Positions 9,001 to 18,574 of a DNA stretch of 64,000 bases are shown here, one piece after another. The translations under genes and the position numbers were made by a program. Under the pieces are notes generated by a model. The model had not been told where the DNA came from, searched no databases, and saw nothing but the letters and a program-made list of their open reading frames with translations. How positions within the stretch are numbered: the first letter of the stretch is position 1; the number at the start of each line of letters is the position of its first letter. Source of the DNA: Candidatus Nitrotoga sp. M5 (GTDB lineage: Bacteria; Pseudomonadota; Gammaproteobacteria; Burkholderiales; Gallionellaceae). The stretch spans positions 43,676 through 107,675 of the forward strand of contig NZ_CAKMNW010000010.1 in the NCBI RefSeq assembly GCF_927904885.1, written 5' to 3'.

Positions 9001-11988
9001 ATGCAAATGAGCGATTTCATCGAAGCGCTACTAATTGAAATCGAAGAAGTGAGTACCGATCTTGACAGCTGGATCGCAACGATCTGTTCAGTTGCCCCCG
9101 AGGATCCCTCATTCGGATACGCTTTCGATCAGTATGTTGAACAGGTTAAACGCACGACTTCAACCTGTGAAATGCTCGGACTTTGCGGATTGGAGTCTTG
9201 TTGCGTTCATGTTCAGGAATGCCTGGTAGTCATTGTTGAGCTTAACGCGGCAGAGCGCGGCGCAGCGCAAACCTTTTTCGATCTTTGGCCCGAACTTGTG
9301 CTCGCTTACCTCGCTGACATCACTAGCTTCGAGTCTGCAGAGCGCTTGGCAGAACACTTTTCCAAGCCCCCCTGTCCTGCGCCCGTGGACGCCAATGGCA
9401 ACCTCGAACTCATAATCGCGCTCACCACCGAACCTGTGTTAGCGGCTTATTTGCGCGCCGAAACTGACGAGCTGGAGCGTCCCCGCGTAGCGACTGATAA
9501 AGACATCTCTCTTGCCCTACCGGCCGATGTGGATCGGGGCGTGTACGAAGCTTTGCTGCACGAAGCGCCGACACAGGCAGCAGAGCTTTCCACCTACATC
9601 CGCAACATTGTGAACGGCGAAGCTACGGACGAGGATATGGCCGCAGCAAAGCGCATTGCACACTCGCTAAAAGGTTCGGCAAGCATCGTCGGCATCCAGG
9701 GTATCGCGACGCTCGGGCACCACACTGAGGACATCCTTGAATGGTTTGAGCATAACCAGACACGCCCCCCTCTGGCGCTTACCAATGTACTCCTCGATGC
9801 AACAGCTTGCCTGGAACAAATGATAGGCTCCTTGCTCGGGATAGAAGATGCTCCCACGCAGATGCAGGCAAAGGAAATATTACAGTCTGTTCTCGATTGG
9901 GCGAGCCGGATTCACTCTGGAAATATTGAGGGTGAAATCGATGCCACCCCGTCTTCGCTTGCAGATCTCGACACATTGCTCCAAGCACCGACTGAAATCA
10001 ATGACCTCGAAGCAACGGTTGCAATTCAACCAGGAATCACCGATCTCAACACAACGCTTCCACTTTTGACTGAAACTTCCCATCTCAACGCAACGCCCCA
10101 AATACAGACTAAAACCCTAAGGGAAGAAAAAGCTAGCATCAGCGATGTAACCAACCAGGCTCCTGTCCCTCCAATGATACGTGTCCCGGTTGCGACCATG
10201 GATGAACTTTTTCGTCTATCCGGCGAGCTATCTGTGAAGATTGGGCAACTTACCGAACAAGTGAAGCAGACCCAGCAAAACACCAACGGATTATTACGTC
10301 AGAATCTCAAGGTACAACAGCGTATTTTTGAACTTGAAAACTTGATTGACATCCGCGGCTTCGCGAACCTGCGCGACACTCAAATATCTCACGGCGATCA
10401 AATATTCGATGCACTTGAAATGGAACAGTACACTGAGCTTCAAAGCAACACCCATGCGCTGACAGAAGAAGTCGCCGACACTCGAGAGTTCAGTATACGC
10501 ATTGAGGATAATGTGGCCCAGATGGGTGCCGTACTTCAGCAAACGCAACGTATACAGCGGGAACTTCAGTATTTGGCTATGACCACTCGTATGAGTCCAG
10601 TGGGAAACCTCTCCCCTCGCCTACACCGCAACGTTCTCCAAACTTCGCAACAAACAGGAAAAAAAGCAAAGCTAGTAATCGAAGGAGAAGACATCCTGAT
10701 CGACGGAGATATGTTAAACAACCTCGTCGACCCGTTACTTCATATCTTGCGAAACGCTATTGATCATGGCATTGAGACACCCGATGAACGTACGCGCGTC
10801 GGAAAGCCAGAGGTGTCCACAATCCATCTTATATTCTCCCGGCGTGGCCAAACAGTCACTGTGCGTTGCCGAGACGACGGTCGCGGACTCAACTACAACG
10901 CGATTCTACACAAGGCGATCGAACGTGGCCTGATTCAGTCAGGTCAGGATGTCTCACAGGAAGAGCTATCACGCTTCATCCTGCTTCCCGATTTTTCAAC
11001 CCAAGAACACGCAAATGAAATATCAGGACGTGGTGTCGGACTCGATGTAGTGCGTGACCGGCTTATTGCCATGAAGGGAATGATCGAAGTACGATCCGAG
11101 ATTGGGAAAGGGTGCGAGTTTCTGCTTCGCTTCCAAGCCTCGCTCGTTGTCCAGCACGCGTTACTCATAGAATCCTCCAGCCAGATTTTTGCGGTGCCAA
11201 GCTCCGCGCTGGACCAAGCGTTACCTCCCGCCACAGGAGAATTCATATCAATAGGCAGCGAGATAAACCTGCGCTATCAAAAACGCACTTATCCGGTAAA
11301 GGCTCTGAGTGCACTGATCGGGTATGACAACGGCGTGATGACGTCAGAAATCATGAATTCGAAATCCGTATTACTTGTTCACGTCGACCTTGATATTCAT
11401 GCGGTGTTAGTCGACCGCATCGTTGACGGCCGTGACCTGATCCTCAAAGATCCGGGCCGGTATGCAAAGAAGATTAATGGCGTTGGCGGTATCGCGATTT
11501 TGGGTGATGGCACTGTCGCTCCTCTGCTTGATTTAGCCGAATTGCTGCGCCTTCCCATGCCGCAACTGATCGAAACTGCAACCTCAATTACCTTAAGCAA
11601 AACTGAAGCAACGACGCGACGTAACATTCTCGTTGTTGACGATTCACTTAGCATGCGTAAATCGCTAGTACAACTCGTAAGCAACGCAGGATATAACGTG
11701 AAAGCAGCGAAAGATGGGTTAGAAGCGATCGCACTCCTAAAAGATTTCATGCCCAGCATAATACTCACTGATCTCGAAATGCCTAATATGAATGGGCTCG
11801 AATTCACCTCACACCTGCGCGCGCGCTCCGACACTCGCGAACTGCCGGTAATTATGATCACCTCTCGCTCTATGGATAAACATCGTAAGCAGGCAGAGCT
11901 AGCGGGGGTTAGTGCATACATGACCAAGCCCTACACCGACACCAACCTTCTTGGGCACATCCATAGCATGATCGGCGGAACGCAATGA
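9001..11988 (+). CDS. pilL: Hybrid CheA-type histidine kinase (PilL/ChpA type)
   Basis: 995 residues. Order: N-terminal helical region; an Hpt domain with AHSLKGSASIVG, His221; a repetitive linker (residues ~320-375); a dimerisation/coiled-coil region; a HATPase domain with HILRNAIDHGIE, CRDDGRG and ISGRGVGLDVV; a CheW-like domain; and a C-terminal receiver with VVDDS and LTDLEMPNMNG, Asp924. It is much shorter than the multi-Hpt ChpA of Pseudomonas and has one obvious Hpt. It autophosphorylates and passes phosphate to PilH and the other regulator (family knowledge). Its stop overlaps the next ORF by 4 bp. Confidence 0.92.
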   Translation: MQMSDFIEALLIEIEEVSTDLDSWIATICSVAPEDPSFGYAFDQYVEQVKRTTSTCEMLGLCGLESCCVHVQECLVVIVELNAAERGAAQTFFDLWPELVLAYLADITSFESAERLAEHFSKPPCPAPVDANGNLELIIALTTEPVLAAYLRAETDELERPRVATDKDISLALPADVDRGVYEALLHEAPTQAAELSTYIRNIVNGEATDEDMAAAKRIAHSLKGSASIVGIQGIATLGHHTEDILEWFEHNQTRPPLALTNVLLDATACLEQMIGSLLGIEDAPTQMQAKEILQSVLDWASRIHSGNIEGEIDATPSSLADLDTLLQAPTEINDLEATVAIQPGITDLNTTLPLLTETSHLNATPQIQTKTLREEKASISDVTNQAPVPPMIRVPVATMDELFRLSGELSVKIGQLTEQVKQTQQNTNGLLRQNLKVQQRIFELENLIDIRGFANLRDTQISHGDQIFDALEMEQYTELQSNTHALTEEVADTREFSIRIEDNVAQMGAVLQQTQRIQRELQYLAMTTRMSPVGNLSPRLHRNVLQTSQQTGKKAKLVIEGEDILIDGDMLNNLVDPLLHILRNAIDHGIETPDERTRVGKPEVSTIHLIFSRRGQTVTVRCRDDGRGLNYNAILHKAIERGLIQSGQDVSQEELSRFILLPDFSTQEHANEISGRGVGLDVVRDRLIAMKGMIEVRSEIGKGCEFLLRFQASLVVQHALLIESSSQIFAVPSSALDQALPPATGEFISIGSEINLRYQKRTYPVKALSALIGYDNGVMTSEIMNSKSVLLVHVDLDIHAVLVDRIVDGRDLILKDPGRYAKKINGVGGIAILGDGTVAPLLDLAELLRLPMPQLIETATSITLSKTEATTRRNILVVDDSLSMRKSLVQLVSNAGYNVKAAKDGLEAIALLKDFMPSIILTDLEMPNMNGLEFTSHLRARSDTRELPVIMITSRSMDKHRKQAELAGVSAYMTKPYTDTNLLGHIHSMIGGTQ
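9964..10119 (+). repeat. Four 39-bp in-frame tandem repeats in the CheA linker
   Basis: Units begin at 9964, 10003, 10042 and 10081, exactly 39 bp apart. Each starts GAYCTCRAM or CATCTCAAC and encodes about 13 residues with the pattern (D/H)-L-(D/E/N)-(T/A), seen as DLDTLLQAP, DLEATVAIQ, DLNTTLPLL and HLNATPQIQ. They lie between the Hpt and dimerisation domains, so copy number would change linker length without a frameshift. Confidence 0.8.
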
Positions 11989-12434
11989 ACGCCGCAGCAG
12001 CTGGGTACGCGTTGATTTTTTTTGACGGCCTGAATCTGCTAATCGACCAACACGCGATTGTCTCCCTTGAGAATATGAGCATATTACGAGGTGGAGATGC
12101 TGAAGTGAAAGCGAGCGAAGTCATTGAAAGGGATACGTGCGAAGTACATTCTCTGACTGCACACTTAGTCGTGGCAAACGAGATCGATACACGGTGTCAC
12201 TATATTGTTGTGCTGCAGACAAATGAGCACCGCTTCGGCATTACTGTGGATTCGGTACAATCGCTCCCTATTCAAGACTCTAAACTGAATTCTTTACCCA
12301 CATGCATGAGCGTTTCCAAATCGCCGATCCAAGCTTACATACAGATAGAGGAGCGTATTGCATTCTGTTGTGATGTCAGTGCATTGTGGTGTCACATCAA
12401 ATCCTCGGAGAGCATGCATGAACACAAGAGATAA
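11985..12434 (+). CDS. CheW-like protein, divergent
   Basis: 149 residues, starting inside the stop of the CheA hybrid (ATGA), so translationally coupled. The fold can be guessed from IVVLQTNEHRFGITVDSVQS and the final AYIQIEERIAFCCDV, which match the second half of a CheW domain. The N-terminal half is weakly conserved. It probably acts as an accessory adaptor in the chemosensory operon. Its 3' end overlaps the next gene by 17 bp. Confidence 0.7.
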   Translation: MNAAAAGYALIFFDGLNLLIDQHAIVSLENMSILRGGDAEVKASEVIERDTCEVHSLTAHLVVANEIDTRCHYIVVLQTNEHRFGITVDSVQSLPIQDSKLNSLPTCMSVSKSPIQAYIQIEERIAFCCDVSALWCHIKSSESMHEHKR

Positions 12435-12873
12435 CGCCGTTTTGTTCGAGTTTTCGAGTGGCCGCCACGCAGCAATCGGTCTGCACGAAGTAGCTGAACT
12501 CATACTGTCACCAAGCCTTGTATCTGTACCACTGGCTCCAGATTACTGTCATTCGCTTTGTATATGGCAGGGTCGCGCCATTCCATTCGTGGAGCTGGCA
12601 CCGCTCATAGGTCAACGCTCTCCAGAGATAGTTCGTCTTGCGCTAGTTGTCACGTACTTTACCCGATCAAACGGCGAGCAACGATGGGGCGCTCTAGGGC
12701 TATCCGCCTATTTCCGCATGGTGAACGTTAGTGACGATGCGGCATGTCTGCTACCTCAGGATTCGCTCGCATGGGCATCTATCGCCCACTCCTGTTTCCA
12801 GCTGGCAAACGAAAAAGTTCCCATTCTGAATCTGGACGCTCTGTTTGAACAACGCCTGGAATTGATCTCATAA
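12418..12873 (+). CDS. CheW-like protein, last gene of the chemosensory operon
   Basis: 151 residues from the ATG at 12418, which has CGGAG 8 bp upstream; an earlier in-frame ATG at 12358 lies deep inside the preceding gene and is less likely. Features include LFEFSSGRHAAIGLHEVAEL, then CIWQGRAIPFVELAPLIG, matching the two beta-barrel halves of CheW. Three CheW-type proteins in one operon (with 6024 and 11985) suggest alternative adaptors. Function is inferred. Confidence 0.75.
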   Translation: MNTRDNAVLFEFSSGRHAAIGLHEVAELILSPSLVSVPLAPDYCHSLCIWQGRAIPFVELAPLIGQRSPEIVRLALVVTYFTRSNGEQRWGALGLSAYFRMVNVSDDAACLLPQDSLAWASIAHSCFQLANEKVPILNLDALFEQRLELIS

Positions 12874-12894
12874 CTAGCTTTGTTGTTATTTGTA

Positions 12895-13090
12895 TAAGGG
12901 TGCTTCCACAAGTGGTTCACATCCACCGGCAGCGGCTCCATGGCCGCGACAGCCGCACACATCGGCAAATTGTTTGCCAACAAGCCGAAGTAACGATGGC
13001 ACTGCGCATTCAATAGAGTGCTGAGCACGTCGATTTTGCCGATCAGCTTCAGCGCGAAAGGTGGACGGCCGCAGTAGCGAAGTTGTCATT
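12895..13090 (-). pseudogene. IS91-like transposase remnant (C-terminal scrap)
   Basis: On the minus strand the frame reading RPPFAL, KLIGKIDVLS, then HRYFGLLANN and AAVAAMEP resembles the C-terminal region of IS91-type Y2 transposases, where an HRYxGVLAPN-like motif is typical. Only about 60 codons remain, with no start, and the piece looks internally deleted. It lies right after the chemosensory operon. Family identification is from memory of the motif and is moderate. Confidence 0.5.
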
Positions 13091-13146
13091 CAAAGCACGT
13101 CCGGTCTTTGCCACCGATACAAATTGAGGAAGGCATAGAAAAGTAG

Positions 13147-13640
13147 CTATGTCGTAATTAGCTGTTGAAACTGCCTTTCTCTTCCAAGTGATGGGATAAA
13201 TCAAGCTGTCGGTGTGACGGTTTGGCCAAGACTATCAATCATTCTGTACCAGCCCAGATAGCTTGAGAGATACCGAGTTGTAACGCCATGAAACTCTATC
13301 CATTGTAGGGCCGGCTGTCGTAGCCGTTGACGTTTTGAATGTGATAGATACCGCCTATTACCCGCTGGCCTACGATACATTGGCTTGACGGTGAACGAGC
13401 CCTACATGTTTGACGATTACCGTACGCAGCTGCGCCATCGGTGCATTGCATCACGTCCTTATTCAGCAAGGCTGAGGTACAGGTTCGATCTGTTGCGCAT
13501 TAACGCCTGGCAAAACAAATTAGCTGTTTCCTCGTGGCGGTCACGCACCACTAACAGCGATATTTGTCCTGCCGAATCCTCTATTTTTGTTGCTTTTCTG
13601 CTCCGTTGAAGGTGCTTTACGAAGTGACTGGAGGTGGCAA
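13147..13640 (-). pseudogene. IS1595-family transposase remnant
   Basis: Several minus-strand frames joined by frameshifts read as the C-terminal half of an IS1595-type DDE transposase: GQISLLVVRDRHEETAN, then MQCTDGAAAYG, then IYHIQNVNGYDSR, then FHGVTTRYLSSYLGWYRMID and a final RQFQQLITT before a stop at 13147. Multiple frameshifts and stops make it a dead gene. The N-terminal half is missing; a sequence shared with 25905-25922 occurs just upstream at 13720-13738. Confidence 0.75.
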
Positions 13641-13719
13641 CCAGATATTAAAAGCATTGTATTTTGTATAGTAATTTATGCCATTTAAATCATAAATTTT
13701 CAGCTTTTTACTTTACTAA

Positions 13720-13738
13720 ATGGGCTTAACTTAGTGGC
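13720..13738. repeat. Putative IS1595 terminal repeat, copy 1
   Basis: ATGGGCTTAACTTAGTGGC here recurs as ATGGCTTAACTTAGTGGC at 25905-25922. Each lies about 40-80 bp upstream (on the minus strand) of an IS1595-like coding remnant, so it may be the terminal inverted repeat. The opposite end was not found in either place. Confidence 0.5.
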
Positions 13739-13894
13739 TTTCGACTCTGCCCTTCCTTCCTGCATATGTCCGTAAAGTGCGAAGTGGAGTAATTTCTACC
13801 CATTCTTAAATGTCCGCAAAGGCGTAATCAGCCATTCCCAGATAGCCAGTTCAGGTACTCCTCGGATCTTGAAGGAAACATCTCGCTGTCAATC

Positions 13895-14311
13895 CTAGCA
13901 GCCTGCATTACCTTTCTCAACGGCATAGGCCGATCCGCCGATGTTCACACGCCCGTTGTTCTGAAGGTAGATGGGAAAGGCACCCTGTTCTCCACCGTCA
14001 GTCTGGTAAACCAATAAGGTTTGAAAGCCCTGTTGCTGGACATTCCATTGACCTGAAATATGATTTTTGGAGGCGCCACCAGCCGTACCAGGCACATACC
14101 AACCGCCCTCTTTAGTGTAATGGTAGCGACCGTCGTGGCAAAAACGGATCACTGTCAAAGTGCTGTTATTACGAGTGACCGAACCGTCGTAAGCGGTGAG
14201 CTTGGCACCGCTCAGGCCCTGATGCCACTGATCCAAGATCGATGGGGCCGCAGCTTGGGCACCCAAGCTTGATAGAGTCAAGGAGAGCGCAAAATATTTA
14301 GACAGTTTCAT
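13895..14311 (-). CDS. Small secreted protein of unknown function
   Basis: 138 residues from the ATG at 14311, chosen because GGAGGG lies 5-12 bp upstream; an upstream ATG at 14329 has no such site. MKLSKYFALSLTLSSLGAQA is a typical Sec signal peptide with cleavage after AQA. The mature part is Gly/Asn/Tyr-rich with two cysteines (FCHDG and the final AGC) and lacks a PEP-CTERM tail. I do not recognise the family. It is flanked on both sides by insertion sequence remnants, so it may be cargo or a survivor in a decayed region. Confidence 0.75.
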   Translation of the reverse strand: MKLSKYFALSLTLSSLGAQAAAPSILDQWHQGLSGAKLTAYDGSVTRNNSTLTVIRFCHDGRYHYTKEGGWYVPGTAGGASKNHISGQWNVQQQGFQTLLVYQTDGGEQGAFPIYLQNNGRVNIGGSAYAVEKGNAGC

Positions 14312-14509
14312 AAGATTCCCTCCGAGCAAGCAGTAGAGATGAGAAACATTTTTAGTTAGCTAGCTTCATCCCTACCCTACTAAAAATAGGCTATATCGTA
14401 GTTATCTGTTTATTTTTGATAACCATTGAATTATGAATGATTTTTCGTTAATCACAAGCACATATAACTATATGATTAATAACCATTTAGCAAACTTTAA
14501 AGTGGCAAC

Positions 14510-15088
14510 TTAGCATTAAGCCGTATGAAGTGGAATCCTATGAAGGTGTGGCAAAGCAATTCGAACGTGTTGTGGCCCAGCTTATGCATAGTATTGGGGT
14601 AAGGATGGATAAGGCAGAATTTCTCTGCCCTTGAGAGTGCTGAAGCAGCCGGTGATTATATGTTTCAATTCAGATATTCGGATCGCACATTCACCCAGAT
14701 TGCTTGTGAAAGGTACACGAAAGTCAATTACAGAGCACAGCACCTCGACCACATGTTCACGTTTTTGACTCAGCAGCTTGATTGCTAGGGTTTGTTTGAT
14801 GCGCTCGTGCCATAGCCTTTCTCGTTTTGTTCCCAACAGATGCACTACCTTCGTCCAGGACGGCATGGTAACGCGCAAGAATCTACCATGCAGTTCTTGA
14901 GGGCGCCTCTAAAAATTCAATTTCCTATCCTCGGATAACTAAGCTTCCAATTCTGACACTAACGCAGCAAATTCGAGTAACAGGCGGATCAAATCATTCT
15001 GCTTTTGATCCGAGGTCAGTGTCCTGAAGACGGGAAGTTCGAGTTCGCACATGAATCGAAGTATGATAAACATATGACTGTTCTGCAT
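14510..15088 (-). pseudogene. IS66-family transposase remnant
   Basis: Reading the minus strand, 15088-14939 encodes a 49-residue frame ending LIRLLLEFAALVSELEA, like the coiled-coil start of IS66 TnpC. After a gap, 14878-14582 encodes DFRVPFTSNLGECAIRI then ELKHIITGCFSTLKG, the diagnostic C-terminal part (normally FTNNLAERDIRM). A further frame continues FCLIHPYPNTMHKLGHNTF. The middle catalytic part is deleted and frames are broken. The short 49-codon ORF could look like a gene but is best read as the 5' scrap. Confidence 0.7.
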
Positions 15089-15109
15089 GCCTATGCTGAA
15101 CAGTCATAT
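15072..15109. repeat. 12-bp perfect inverted repeat
   Basis: ATATGACTGTTC, a 14-bp loop, then GAACAGTCATAT. It overlaps the upstream end of the IS66-like 5' scrap. No T-run follows on either strand, so it is not an obvious terminator; it could be an operator-like palindrome or a relic of an element end. Confidence 0.5.
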
Positions 15110-15587
15110 TTACATATTTAAAAATTAAAATTCAACAGCTAACTGCAACTTAGCCTAAAAATTCAACCCTAAAAAAACATTTCTGGAAGTAGGACAGATG
15201 TTGTTTCTGTTCAAAAGCTAGACAAAATTTACCTCGGGATTGAATCAATATAAATCTGCTATACATCGGCAGTTCAACCAGTGGCTTGGGGGAGCCTCTC
15301 AAGCAGCCTCCATTTATCTATTGGGCAGTAGTTCGCCACTAGGCGAGAGGTAGTATTTTCCTTTGATGCCACCCAAACAAGAGAGAATTACCACCAAAAT
15401 CATTTCTGACTCTGTGTTCGTACAGTTTGGAAATTTATACCGTACGCCAAAGGCTCCAGCGACCGAATTCATGCCATTTCTGAGTCATCACAAATGTGTT
15501 GTGGCATTCCTTACGGTGGCGCCTAAAGGTACCGCTGATTTAGGTTTTAATTGTCAATTGGCATGGTTAATTTTTTAGTCAGTTCAA
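15110..15587. other. AT-rich intergenic stretch downstream of glgP
   Basis: About 480 bp between the IS66 scrap and the 3' end of glgP. It contains scattered TAAAAATTCAA words similar to the ends of the MITE-like repeat, but no second end. A 71-codon frame at 15363 has no ribosome site or family resemblance. I see no terminator for glgP. Confidence 0.4.
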
Positions 15588-18098
15588 TTATTTTCCGTTC
15601 ACAGGTTTCGCCGCAATTTGCGGCAAATGCCAAATATCGCGGTTGTAATCCAAAATGGTACGGTCGCTGGAAAATTTACCGCTGGTCGCCGTGTTTATTA
15701 TGCTCATGCGTGTCCACCGCTCCGTGTCACGGTAAGCCGTTGCTACTTTCTGCTGCGCATCGATATAGCTGCGGAAATCCGCCGCTGTCAGCCACGGATC
15801 GCCAGGGCTAGTGATGGATTGAATAATCAGATCGAAAATGCCTGGCTCGAACAAGTTGAAGTGTCTACTTTCAAGCAAGTGCATCACCCGGCGCAGGTCA
15901 TCATCCGAAGCGACAATTGCGCTTGGATCATAGTGCCCTCTGGTTGCTTCCACTTCTTCGGCTGTAAGGCCAAACAGAAAGAAGTTTTCATCTCCTGCCT
16001 CTTCGCGAATCTCGATGTTTGCGCCATCCAGTGTACCTACTGTCAACGCACCGTTCATCATAAACTTCATGTTGCCCGTCCCAGAGGCTTCTTTGCCTGC
16101 GGTGGATATCTGCTCTGACAAGTCGGTTCCGGCACAGATAACTTCCATCGCCGATACCCGATAATTCGGCAGGAAGGCCAACTTCAATAAGCCAGCCGCA
16201 TCCGGGTCGTTATTAACCATCTGAGCCACTGCGTTAACCAGCTTGATGGTGCGCTTGGCCATCATGTAGCCAGGCGCAGCCTTGCCGCCAATAAGCACAC
16301 ACCGCGGTGTCCAATCCATCGTATCGCCGCGTTTGATGCGGTCATACAGATGGATGACATGCAGAACGTTGAGCAACTGCCGCTTGTACTCATGAATGCG
16401 TTTCACCTGCACGTCGAACAGGGCGTTCGTGTCAAAAGTAATGCCGCAATCGCGTTGCACCATCTCTGCCAAACGCACCTTGTTGGCTTGCTTGATTTCT
16501 CGCCACTCTGCGCGGAATGCTGCGTTGTCGGCATGTGGCACCAGCTCTTTCAGCCTGGTCATTTCGGTAATCCAGTCATCTCCAATGGTGCGCGTAATCA
16601 AGTTGCTCAGGGCTGGATTGCTCGACACTAACCAACGGCGGGAAGTCACACCATTGGTTTTGTTGTTGAACTTTTCCGGCCACAGCTCATAGAAATCACG
16701 GAACAAATGCTGAGTCAATAAACGCGAGTGCAATTCCGCCACACCGTTCACTGACACGCTTGCCACAACGGCCATATAAGCCATACGGATATATTGATCT
16801 TGCCCTTCTTCGATAATCGACATACGTATTTGCCGATCGATGTCACCAGGCCAGCGCTGCGCCACCATCGCGATAAAGCGAGCGTTGATCTCGTGAATAA
16901 TCTCCAACAACCTAGGCAACAAACGTCCGAACAGGTTGACCTGCCAACGCTCCAACGCCTCCGGCAGCAAGGTGTGGTTGGTATAAGCGACCGTCCGTGT
17001 GGTGATACTCCAGGCCGCATCCCAATCCAGGCCGTGTTCGTCCATCAGCAAGCGCATCAGTTCCGGCACCGCACACGTGGGATGTGTGTCATTCAGCTGA
17101 AAAAAATTTTTGTCGGCAAACCCGCTGAAGTCATTGCCGTGTTTTTTCACCCATGAACGCAAAACATCTTGCAAGCTGGACGAGGCCAGAAAATATTGCT
17201 GGCGTAGACGCAGTTCCTTACCGTTCTCGCTACTATCATTTGGATACAGCACCATAGTGATGTGCTCGGCGGTATTTTTTGCTTCAACCGCATCGGCATA
17301 ACTGCCTTTATTAAACTCATCCAGATCGAACACTTCGGTAGCGGTGGATTTCCACAAGCGTAACGTGTTGACCGTGCCATTGTGATAACCAGGAACGGGA
17401 ACATCGTAAGGCACCGCCATCACATCATTGGTAAATTTCCAATAGACACGCATCGTTCCATCTGGCTGCTTGTGATGCTCGGTTTTGCCACCAAACTTAA
17501 CTAACACGCTATGTTCTGGACGCTCAATTTCCCAAGGGTTGCCGTTACGCAACCAGTGATCCGGTTCTTCCAGTTGGTAGCCATTGTCGATTTTCTGGCG
17601 GAACATCCCATATTCGTAACGAAGTCCATAGCCTCTCACCGGCAATTGCAAAGTGGCGCAACTATCCAGAAAGCACGCGGCCAGTCGTCCTAAGCCACCA
17701 TTTCCCAAACCGGCATCGTGTTCCTGATCGATGATTTCCTCCAGCTCCAAACCCAGCTTCTTCAACGCACCGGCGATTGACGGCTCTACTTCAAGATTCA
17801 GCATGGCATTGCCCAGCGCCCTGCCCATCAGAAACTCCAGAGACAAGTAGTAAGTGCGTTTACAGTTCTGCTCGTCATAAGCTTGTTGAGTCTTTTTCCA
17901 GCGCTCCACCAGCCGGTCCCGCAGCGCAAACGAGAGAGATGTATAGACGTAATAAGCTGACTCACTCAACTTGTCCCGACCCAACGTATGACTGAAATAA
18001 CGGCGAAAATCTTTAATTATGCTTCCAGCATCCATGCCCAAGACGGGCAGTTCTGCAATTTTTGGCAAAGGTTTGCTGGTTATAAGCGGCTTGGCCAT
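15588..18098 (-). CDS. glgP: Glycogen/maltodextrin phosphorylase
   Basis: 836 residues, the normal length for GlgP/MalP. It releases glucose-1-phosphate from alpha-1,4 glucan ends with pyridoxal phosphate as cofactor. Visible signatures: YYLSLEFLMGRALGNAM, GLGNGGLGRLAACFLDS, QLNDTHPT, and the PLP-lysine motif EASGTGNMKFMMNGALT. The start is supported by GGAGAAAT upstream. It stands alone between decayed insertion sequences with no other glycogen genes nearby, so it is probably a single-gene transcript. Confidence 0.96.
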   Translation of the reverse strand: MAKPLITSKPLPKIAELPVLGMDAGSIIKDFRRYFSHTLGRDKLSESAYYVYTSLSFALRDRLVERWKKTQQAYDEQNCKRTYYLSLEFLMGRALGNAMLNLEVEPSIAGALKKLGLELEEIIDQEHDAGLGNGGLGRLAACFLDSCATLQLPVRGYGLRYEYGMFRQKIDNGYQLEEPDHWLRNGNPWEIERPEHSVLVKFGGKTEHHKQPDGTMRVYWKFTNDVMAVPYDVPVPGYHNGTVNTLRLWKSTATEVFDLDEFNKGSYADAVEAKNTAEHITMVLYPNDSSENGKELRLRQQYFLASSSLQDVLRSWVKKHGNDFSGFADKNFFQLNDTHPTCAVPELMRLLMDEHGLDWDAAWSITTRTVAYTNHTLLPEALERWQVNLFGRLLPRLLEIIHEINARFIAMVAQRWPGDIDRQIRMSIIEEGQDQYIRMAYMAVVASVSVNGVAELHSRLLTQHLFRDFYELWPEKFNNKTNGVTSRRWLVSSNPALSNLITRTIGDDWITEMTRLKELVPHADNAAFRAEWREIKQANKVRLAEMVQRDCGITFDTNALFDVQVKRIHEYKRQLLNVLHVIHLYDRIKRGDTMDWTPRCVLIGGKAAPGYMMAKRTIKLVNAVAQMVNNDPDAAGLLKLAFLPNYRVSAMEVICAGTDLSEQISTAGKEASGTGNMKFMMNGALTVGTLDGANIEIREEAGDENFFLFGLTAEEVEATRGHYDPSAIVASDDDLRRVMHLLESRHFNLFEPGIFDLIIQSITSPGDPWLTAADFRSYIDAQQKVATAYRDTERWTRMSIINTATSGKFSSDRTILDYNRDIWHLPQIAAKPVNGK

Positions 18099-18574
18099 AA
18101 TAATATTTCTCCTGATTGGGCAATCGGCAAATTTATACGAACACTCTTATGGTGATGCCCGCATGATTTAGATGGGCCGTAAAAATGGCTACTGCATCCT
18201 CCCATTTTACGCAATTTCGCATATGCTCGCTCTCTCTTAAAAATGCATCCATTGCTAAATTATCCAAACCAACTGATATATAAAAAAATAGAAAGAAATT
18301 AATCAAGTCACAGGATAAATTTTGATGAGCAAAAATATCGAAATAACGACTGCAGCTGAAGAAGCATACAAATAAATTATTAATCTAGTAACTTGACCCA
18401 TTTCCTCATTAGAGCCATTTAAAATGTGTTAATTTTTTCAGCAAGAAGATCATGAATTTCAAACCACCCAGCCCTTCAAATGATACGTCGTGCCGATGCT
18501 ACGAAATCATTTAGCAGACAGCAGCCACTCAACTCAAGCGGTAGCAGAACTCCGTGATTTGCAGCAACAGCGAA
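18099..18574. other. Upstream region of glgP, nothing recognised
   Basis: About 475 bp between the glgP start and the 3' end of the IS3 remnant. AT-rich. It must hold the glgP promoter, but no box is convincing. No ORF or repeat was recognised. Confidence 0.4.

Noticed and set aside
11397..11927. 176-codon frame antisense to the CheA hybrid receiver
   Set aside because: Shadow frame; the sense strand holds clear receiver motifs.
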